The translations under genes and the position numbers were made by a program. Positions 55,900 through 64,000 of a stretch of 64,000 bases of DNA are shown here, piece after piece (positions within the stretch are counted from its first letter, which is position 1; every line of letters begins with the position of its first letter). The stretch spans positions 107,564,587 through 107,628,586 of the forward strand of contig CM043966.1 in the NCBI GenBank assembly GCA_014529385.2, read 5' to 3'. Source of the stretch: Adiantum capillus-veneris. Lineage: Eukaryota > Streptophyta > Polypodiopsida > Polypodiales > Pteridaceae. The notes under the pieces were generated by a model, which was given only the letters and a program-made list of their open reading frames with translations, did no database searches and had not been told where the DNA came from.

Positions 55900-57350
55900 T
55901 AAAATATGTAGCATATGCTCTATTGCCTCATAGGAAGGTTGGTTTCAAGGTGCACTTATCCATGCTAGCCTATCTTGGAGAAATGATGGAGCTTGCTTCT
56001 CTCCTTGTTTCAATGGAGACTAGCTTGGACAAGTGGTGGACCTTTGCTTCTCTCTATGTTTCACTAGAGTTAGCTTGGACAAGTGGTGATCTTGGAACAA
56101 AACCCCCATGTAAAACATATCATGGGTATTCCAAGTGATTAGAAAGATTACCATTTAAGATATAACCTTATAGGTTGGACAAATGGAGCTTGGCTTGGAG
56201 AAATGGTGGACCTTTGATTCTCTCCATGTTTCAATGGAGCCTATCTTGGATAAATGGTGGAGCTTGCTTCTGTCCATGTTTCGATGGAGCCTAGCTTGAA
56301 CAGTTGGTGGACCTTTGCTTCTCTCTATGTTTCAATAGAGTTAGCTTAGACACATGGTGGATCTTCAAACTAAGCCAACTACTATCAATGTTTCCTAGCT
56401 TGGACAAGTGGTGGAGTGTTTCTCTATTCCATGTTTCAATGGATCTTAGCTTGGACAAGTGCTGGACCTTAAAACAAAAACCCCATGTACAACATAGAAT
56501 GGATTTTCTAGATTTCAATGGAGTTTAGATTTAACAAATGGTAGAGCTTGTCTTCATCCATGTTTCAATGAAACTAGCTTGGACAAGTGGTGGACCTTGT
56601 AACAAACCCCCCCATGTACAACATATCATTGGTTTTCTAAGTGATGGGAAGGAATACCATTCAAGATATAAACTTATAGCTTGGATAAGTAGTTGACTTT
56701 AAAACCAAATTCATCATAATACAATGAAATACAGGTTAGCCAATTCCTAAATCTTGAGACCAAACCTCCCATGCTATTAGAGATAATATATTGGATAAGT
56801 GGTGGACCTTCTATTATTTTCCCATGCCTAGTTTAGACTACCGGTACACTTTGCAGCTATAAAGGCTGGACGAGTTGTGGAGCCTTGTTTCTATCCATGT
56901 TTTAATGGATCCTAGCTTGGAAAAGTGGTGGACCTTGGAAAAAAGCTTCCATGTACAACATATATGAGGTTTTCCATGTTTTAATGGAACCTATCTTGGA
57001 CAAATGGTGAATCTTGCTTCTCTCCATGTTGATTTTGGAACTACCTTAGACAAGTGGTGGAGCTTTGCTTTTCTACTCTTCATAATACAATGGAGTATAC
57101 GTTGGTTACATGGTGAATCTTAAGGCCAAACCACCCATTTTACTAGAGATGATAGGTTGGACAAGTGGATCAACCTTCTATCATTTCTCCATGACTATAT
57201 TGGACAATTAGTAGACCTAACATCTCTCTATGTTGTCTAGAGATAAGCTTGGACAAGTGATGGACCTTGCTTCTCTCTTCCCTTGGTTTACTAGTTTGAA
57301 GACTCAGTATATATACTTTCTTAGATCTAGCTTGAACAAGTGGTGGACCT
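55900..57350. repeat. Satellite block 1 (GGACAAGTGGTGGACCTT family)
   Basis: Irregular repeats of the phrases AGCTTGGACAAGTGGTGGAC, CTCTCCATGTTTCAATGGAG and CCATGTACAACATA. Unit order is less regular than in block 2. The last 530 bases (56797-57330) are duplicated at 63306-63833. Open frames in the plus strand (for example LDKWWTF) come from the repeat. Confidence 0.85.
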
Positions 57351-58110
57351 TGTATCCACAATCTTAATTCATTACAAAAAAGTATATGAAAAAATAACAT
57401 AGGAATCTTGGTTTGAAGGTCAAGCAATTAGGTTCCAAATGCACATAATAATATATTTTCCACCCATAATAAAAGAAAGATAAATATGTTATTACCAAAT
57501 TTACAAAGGTAACGTCCAAGAATTCTAGCTTTGCATCTTGTCAGATCTAAATCTTCATCAAGGCGACATGCATGTATACATCAACTTTCAAGCCATTCAA
57601 GAATACATGCACTTAGATTCCATAGTTTTGTTTTCAAAGTCTTTTAGGTTCTAAAACTCTTTCACGTAAAGTATGTAATGACAAAATTCTTGAAGCAAAC
57701 ATTTGTGCCCAAGAAAAAGATCCCTCTCACATATTTAAAGTCCATGAATTCTCTGATCCATACTTACAAGTTTTATTTTGACATCAAACATCAATTCTCT
57801 CATAGTTACAAATAAATGCAACCTCGATATGAATTGACAAAAAATGAATTTCTTTTACTATATGACCCAACATAGGCCCCAATCAAATAAAAAATGAGTC
57901 TCCAAAAATTTGGGTGCACTCTAGCAATACATCAGAGTCCCCTTACAATAGGATGCACTCCAATAGTACATTGAAGTCCCCTTAGAGTAGGGTGCACTCC
58001 ATTCAAGTGTTCATAAAATTGACACACCTTTGTTTTTTTATAAAAAAGACTATATCAAATTATATAAATGTTGAAAGATACACACTAGAATAAAAAAAGC
58101 ATCTTATGGC
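57351..58110. other. Region downstream of the FCP1-like gene
   Basis: About 760 bases with no gene. Near 57895-58010 a short phrase GTGCACTCCA...GTCCCCTTA is repeated about three times. Confidence 0.5.
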
Positions 58111-58119
58111 CATATTTAT

Positions 58120-58895
58120 TCAATTCTTTCGTGTTGACAAGTACACACCAAGGACATAATCTGTCTCAGAATCACTATATTGATTTACAATTGTGTTGTA
58201 TGTATAGACTCTCTTATCTCTTGCATACAACCATCCTACCAACCATGGAATTATGGTTCTCTGCAAGAAGTTTTGAAGTTGCTCGGAAGTTTGCCTCCAC
58301 ATCTTTGGAAATATAAGATATGTCCCTGGCATGTTCCACATCACCCTATATGGAGTGTCATCAAAAATTAAGGTATTGTTTGCATCCAAATCCTCAAATA
58401 TCTTCCAAATATCACTCAAATTTTTGTGATAAACCCTTGTAAATCCTAACATAATATTTGGATTTTGGCAATTTTTGTTACTCATAAACACCTTGAACTT
58501 GGTATACTGCTCAGGAAAACATTTTTGTGTGATGCGTTGCACCCTTGTTAAGTTATAGCAACTCCATATCCATAGCTTCAAGTATTCAGCACAAAAATCC
58601 AAAAAACTTTGTGCGTCTGGTCGCACCACATGATAAACTTCATCTTTATCCTCCACAAGTCGCATGTGTTGAGCCCAAGATGGCATAGAATCTCCATGTT
58701 TCATTTCAATTTTCTTGAGAAGTAACCCCTCTAGATCCAAGATAAGTACTCTTTTGATGTCCATGAAAGAAAGTGGTAGGTGATAAGGAGGTGATTCATT
58801 CCTTGGACAAGGTCTTGGAGGAGGTTGGATGGGCAATTCAATAGTTTTCTTCAATTTATGCCAGCATATAGCCAATCCATTTTTCTGTAATGGTT
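58120..58895 (-). CDS. FCP1/NIF-type HAD-superfamily protein, probable last exon
   Basis: A 251-codon frame without stops (58120-58875). It matches the FCP1 homology domain of NLI-interacting-factor-like phosphatases of the HAD fold. Motifs, in order: RVLILDLEGLLL (residues 42-53; family DxDxT/V, here DxE, so the nucleophile Asp is kept but the second Asp is Glu), VVRPDAQSFLDFCAEYLKLW then IWSCYN (motif II region), and TLIFDDTPYRVMWNMPGTYL then IFP (DD motif). Upstream on the minus strand a pyrimidine-rich run ends TTTAATTTTAG, a good 3' splice site near 58895, so the frame probably continues an exon rather than starting at M 58875. AATAAA overlaps the stop codon (TGAATAAA). With DxE it may be a catalytically altered member. 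It sits between two satellite blocks. Confidence 0.75.
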
Positions 58896-59199
58896 CTAAA
58901 ATTAAAGAACAAGAACACTTAATGCAAACACAACAATAGACATGAGTTTTACATTGTCTACCCTAAGGTTTTATTAGATACCAAAATCCATCTATGATCT
59001 ACTCATTAATAGAAAGAAATTCAAATTAAAATCCTGACTCTTTTTTATGCTACACTCTCTCTTAGTCTCAATACCATGGAGGTCAACTAGACTTAAGTCA
59101 ACTAATAACTACTACTTGTTGTTAAAGGTATGCTTGAAGTACATAAGGCTTAACCAATGCTCTAGTGTAGAATGGGTATTTAGGTCTCAAGGTCTACCA
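58896..59199. other. Upstream of the FCP1-like exon
   Basis: Presumed intron or flank. No upstream exon was recognised before the satellite starts. Confidence 0.4.
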
Positions 59200-62100
59200 C
59201 TTATCCAAGCAAAGATCCATTTAGATATGGAAACCCAATTTTTCTTAATATAATGATATAGAGTGGACAAGTGGTGAATCCTGAGACCAAACCACTCATG
59301 CTACTAGGGATAATAGGTTGGAAGAGTGGTGGACCTTGAATGTAAACCCCCCATGTACAAAGTATCAGGGGTTTTGGGTATTTCAATCGACTATAGCATC
59401 TTCGAGACATGGTGGAGCTTACTTCTCTCCATGTTTCAATGGAGTCTATCTTGGATAAATGGTGGAGCATCATTCTCTCCATGTTTCAATGGAGCCTAGC
59501 TTGGACAAGTGGTGGACGTTTGTTTCTCTCTATGTTTGAACAGATTTAGCTTGGACAAGTGGTGGACCTTGGAACAAAATCCCCATGTAAAACATATCAT
59601 GGACATTACAAGTGGTGAGAAAAAATACCATTCAATATATAACCTTATAGGTTGGACAAGTGGTGGACCTTAACACCCAATTATTATTAATATAATGACA
59701 TAGAGTGGACAAGTGGTGAATCTTGCGACCAAACCTACTAGGAAAAGTAGGTTGGACAAGTGGTGGACCTTGAATGCAAACCCCCCATATACAAAATATC
59801 ACTCATGCTACTAAGAATAATTTGGTATTAAGGTCCATGTTTCAATGGAGCCTAGCTTGGAAAAGTGGTGGACCTTTGTTTCTCTCTATGCTTCAATAGA
59901 ATTAGCTTGGACAAGTGGTGAACCTTGGAACAAAACCCCCATGTAAAGCATGTCATGGGCATTACAAGTGGTGAGAAAAAATACCATTCAAGGTATAACC
60001 TTATAGGCTGGACAAGTGGTGGACCTTAGCACCAAATTCCTCTTATTATAATGACATAGAGTGGAAAAGTGGTGAATTGTGAGACCAAACCTACTAGGAA
60101 TAATAGGGTGGACAAATGGTTGACCTTGAATGTAAATCACCCATGTACAAAATATCATGGGTTTTGCGTATTTCAATGGAGCCTAGCATCTAGGAGACAT
60201 GGTGGAACTTACTTATGTCCATGTTTTAATGGAGCCTATCTAGGAGAAATGGTGGAGGTTCCTTCTCTCCATGTTTCAATGGAGCCTAGCTTGGACAAGT
60301 CGTGGACCTTTGTTTCTCTCTATGTTTAAATATGGTTAGCTTGGACAAGTGGTGGATCTTGGAATGAAACTCCCATGTAAAACATATCATGTGCATTTCA
60401 AGTGGCGAGAAAGGATACCATTTAAGATATAACCTTATAGGTTGGACAAGTGGTGGACCTTAACACAATATAATGACATAGAGTGTACAAGTGGTGAATC
60501 TTGAAACGAAACCACTCATGCTACTAGGGATAATAGGTTAAACAAGTGGTGGGCCTTGAAATAAAACCCCCTAGAGTGTTTCAATGGAGCCTAGCTTGGA
60601 AACATGGTAAAGCTTGCTTCTCTCCATGTTTCAATGCAGCCTATCTTGGATAAATGGTGGAGCATCATTCTCTCCATGTTTCAATGGAGCCTAGCTTGGA
60701 CAAGTGGTGGACCTTTATTTATCTCTATGTTTGAATAGAGTTATCTTGGAAAAGTGGTGGACCTTGGAACAAAACCCCCATGTAAAACATATCATGGGCA
60801 TTACAAGTGGTGAGAAAAAATACCATTTAATATATAACCTTATAGGTTGGACAAGTGGTGGACCTTAACACCCAATTATTCTTAATATAATGACATAGAG
60901 TGGATAAGTGGTGAACTTGGGACCAAACCTACTAGGGAAATAGGTTCGACAAGTGGTGGACCTTGAATGTAAACCCCCCATGTACAAAATATCACTCATG
61001 CTACTAGAAATAATTTGGTATTAAGGTCCATGTTTCAATGCAACTTAGCTTGGAAAAGTGGTGGACCTTTGTTTCTCTCTATGTTTCAATAGATTTAGCT
61101 TGGACAAGTGGTGGACCTTGGAACAAAACCCCCATGTAAATCATGTCATGGGCATTACAAGTGGTGAGAAAAAATACCATTCAAGCTATAACATTATAGG
61201 TTGGACAAGTAGTGGACCTTAACACCCAATTTCTCTTAATATAATGACATAGAGTGGACAAGTGGTGAATCATGAGACCAAACCTACTAGGGATAATAGG
61301 TTGGACAAGTGGTGAACCTTGAATGTAAACCCCCCATGTACAAAATATTATGGGTATTGGGTATTTCAATGGAGCCTAGCAACTTGGAGACATGGTGGAG
61401 CTTATTTCTCTCCATGTTTCAATGGAGCCTATCTAGGAGAAACAGTGGAGGTTCCTTCTCTCCATGTTTCAATGAGCCTAGCTTGGACAAGTGGTGGACC
61501 TTTCTTTCTCTATATGTTTTAATAGAGTTAGCTTGGACAAGTGGTGGACCTTGGAATGAAACCCCCATGTAAAACATATCATGGGCATTTCAAGTGGTGA
61601 GAAAGGATACCATTTAAAATATAACCTTATAGGTTGGACAAGTGGTGGACCTTAACACATAGTTCTTCTTAATATAATGACATAGAGTGTACAAGTGGTG
61701 CAATTTTGAGACCAAACCACTCATGCTGCTACTAGGGATAATAGGTTGGACAAGTGGTGGACCTTGAATGTAAACCCCTCATGTACAAAATTATGGGTTT
61801 AGGGTATTTCAATGGAGCCTAGCTTGGAGACATGGTGGAGATTGCTTCTCTCAATTGTTTCAATGGAACCTATCTTGGAGAAATGGTGGATCATCCTTCT
61901 CTCCATGTTTCAATGGAGCCTACCTTGGACAAGTGGTGGACCTTTGCTTCTCTCTATGTTTCAATAGAGTTAGCTTGGACAAGTGGTGGGTCTTGGAACA
62001 AAACCCCTTTGTAAAACATAGCATGGACATTACAAGTGATAAGGAAAAATATCATTCAAGATATAACCTTACAGGTTGGAAAAGTGGTGATGGACCTTGA

Positions 62101-63305
62101 CAAGTGGTGAAGGATACCATTTAAGATATACCCTTATAGGTTGGACAAGTGGTGGACCTTAACACCCAGTTATTCTTAATATAATGACATAGAGTGGATA
62201 AGTGGTGAATCTTAAGACCAAACCACTCATGCTACTAGGTATAATACGTTAGAGAAGTGGTAGACCTTGAATGTAAACACCCCATGTACAAAATATCATG
62301 GTTTTAGGGTGTTTCAATGGAGCCTAGAATCTTGGAGACATGGTAGATCTTGATTCTTTCCATGTTTGAATGGCACCTATCTTAGAAAAATGATGGAGGT
62401 TACTTCTCTCCATGCTTCAATGGAGCCTAGCTTTGACAAGTGGTGAACCTTTGCTTCTCTCTATGTTTGAATAGAGTTAGCTTGGACAAGTGGTGGACCT
62501 TTGCTTCTCTCTATGTTTGAATAGAGTTAGCTTGGACAAGTGGTGGACCTTGGAATGAAACCCCCATGTAAAACATATCATGGTCATTTCAAGTGGTGAG
62601 AAAGGATACCATTTAAGATATAACCTTATAGGTTGGACAAGTGGTGGACCTTAATACATAGTTCTTCCTAATATAATGACATAGAGTGTACAAGTGGTGT
62701 ATCTTGAGACCAAACCACTCGTGCTACTAGGGATAATAGGTTAGACAAGTGGTGGGCCTTGAAATAAAACCCCCCATGTACAAAATAAAATGGGTTTAGG
62801 GCATTTAAATGGATCCTAGCTTGGAGACATGGTGGAGCTTTCTTCTCTCCATGTTTCAATGAAGCCTATCTTGGAGAAATGGTGGAGCATCCTTCTCTCC
62901 ATGTTTCAATATAGCTTAGCTTGGACAAGTGGTGGATCTTTGGTTCTCTCTATGTTTCAATAGAGTTAGCTTGGACAAGTGGTGGACATTGAAACAAAAC
63001 TCCCATGTAAAACATATCATGGGTAGTTCAAGTTGTGAGAAAAAAAACCATTTAAAATATAACCTTATAGGTTGGACAAGTGGTGGACCTTAACACCCAA
63101 TCCTTTTTAATACAATGACATAGAGTGGACAAGTGGTGAATCTTGAGACCAAAGCTATCAAGCTACTAGGGATACTAGGTTGGACAAGTGGTGGATCTTG
63201 AATGTACATCCCCTATGTACAAAATATCATGGGTTTAGGGTGTTTCAATGGAGTCTAGCATATTGGAGACATGGTGGAGCTTGCTTCGCTCCATGTTTCA
63301 AGTGG
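59200..63305. repeat. Satellite block 2, higher-order repeat of about 350-510 bp
   Basis: The landmark CATAGAGTGGACAAGTGGTG recurs near 59262, 59698, 60053, 60476, 60893, 61246, 61679, 62189, 62679 and 63117, giving about ten units spaced 353-510 bp apart. Within each unit, three or four subunits share GGACAAGTGGTGGACCTT, and a fixed order of phrases follows (GGAACAAAACCCCCATGTAA, ATACCATTCAAGATATAACC, CTACTAGGGATAATAGGTTG). Shorter units lack one sub-block of about 80 bp. Confidence 0.92.
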
Positions 63306-63833
63306 TGGACCTTCAATTATTTTCCCATACCTAGTTTAGACAACCCATACACTTTGCAACTCTAAAGGTTGGACGAGTGGTGGAGCTTTGTTTATTTCCA
63401 TGTTTTAATGGATCCTAGCTTGGACAAGTGGTGGACCTTGGAAAAAAGTCCCCCCTGTACAACATAGCTGAGTTTTTTCATGTTTTAATGGAAGAGAGAT
63501 TTGACAAATGGTGGAGCTTGCTTATCTCCATGTGGATTTTAGAACTAGCTTGGACAAGTGGTGGAGCTTTGCTTTTCTACTCTTCATAATACAATGATGT
63601 ATAGGTTGGTTACATGGTGAATCTTAAGGCCAAACCTCCCATCTTACTAGAGATGATAGGTTGGACAAGTGGTCAACCTTCTATCATTTCTCCATGCCTA
63701 TAATTAGACAATTAGTAGAACTAGCATCTTTCTATGTTGTCTAGAGCTGAGCTTGGACAAGTAGTGGACCTTGCTACTCTCTTCCCTTGGTTTATTAGTT
63801 TGAAGACTCATTATATATACTTGCTTAGATCTA
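63306..63833. repeat. Direct copy of 56797-57330
   Basis: The same sequence order appears at both sites, from TTTTCCCATGCCTAG-type start through GGCCAAACCACCCAT to TTTGAAGACTCAGTATATAT, with small changes. The two copies bracket the FCP1-like exon and satellite block 2. Confidence 0.88.
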
Positions 63834-64000
63834 TATAATTACTCATTAGTTAGGTTACAAGTAGGTATGTAATTTGTTAGCCAAGGGACTTTGAATATTG
63901 AATAGTAAGAAAGTCAAGTGCTGGTTTGAAGATCTTTTGCTTATCTAAACTAGACTCTAACTCAATAATAAGTCTCTTAAGTTCCACGAATTGTCCTATC

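Noticed and set aside
55881-56138. Plus-strand frames in the satellite (LDKWWTF, FSLCFNR)
   Set aside because: They recur with the satellite unit and change frame with it; they are repeat translations, not genes.

Overview
This is a eukaryotic, plant-type window that is almost entirely repetitive DNA. The clues are plant pentatricopeptide-repeat (PPR) coding remnants, Ty3/Gypsy LTR retrotransposons primed by initiator tRNA-Met, long (GA/CT)n, (CA)n and (TA)n microsatellites, and higher-order satellite DNA. The wording of the PPR remnants (NVISW-ALIAGY, GQG-EV-GCF-MQ) resembles the expanded PPR families of homosporous ferns. I therefore infer a large-genome fern; the sequence does not name the species. 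I see no rRNA or tRNA gene, no CRISPR array and no bacterial-style operon.

Layout. 1-4221: minus-strand PPR pseudogene debris, most of it in two tandem copies of about 1.74-1.76 kb, with small plus-strand PPR fragments at the end of each copy. 4222-8292: microsatellites and two small tandem duplications. 8293-42289: one plus-strand Ty3/Gypsy element, 'element A', bounded by LTRs TGTCATAA...TTACA and a 5-bp target duplication CGACA. Its 5' LTR holds a 2.43-kb Mutator-like (MULE-type) insertion with 9-bp target duplication GGTCCAATG and a captured, inverted-duplicated DEAD-box helicase fragment. Its pol gene is split between reverse transcriptase and RNase H by a 23.2-kb insertion (15631-38830, target duplication AGCTT). 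That insertion contains two different minus-strand Gypsy elements: E1 (about 16.5-21.8 kb) and E2 (about 25.9-36.4 kb).

42290-50190: old sequence with a diverged tandem duplication, a near-perfect nested foldback at 45957-46160, and a perfect-looking 66-bp palindrome at 47698-47763. About 50195-55450: plus-strand Gypsy element E3 (Tat-like, with a second RNase H), whose protease is split by a 1622-bp solo LTR of the element-A family (target duplication AGATG). 55.9-57.35 kb and 59.2-63.85 kb: satellite built on GGACAAGTGGTGGACCTT. Between the satellite blocks lies the one plausible host gene, a minus-strand FCP1/NIF-type HAD protein (58120-58875).

The window reads as a nested stratigraphy. 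E3 was hit by the A-family solo LTR. Element A was hit by the MULE-like insertion and by the E1/E2 composite. Every retroelement gene seen carries stops or frameshifts. The most unusual points are the domain order of E2 (two tandem integrase zinc-finger modules and a second retropepsin after the integrase), the 22-bp palindromes spaced about 285 bp apart on both sides of E2, heat-shock-element-like clusters in the element A leader, and the two long foldbacks that could make double-stranded RNA.
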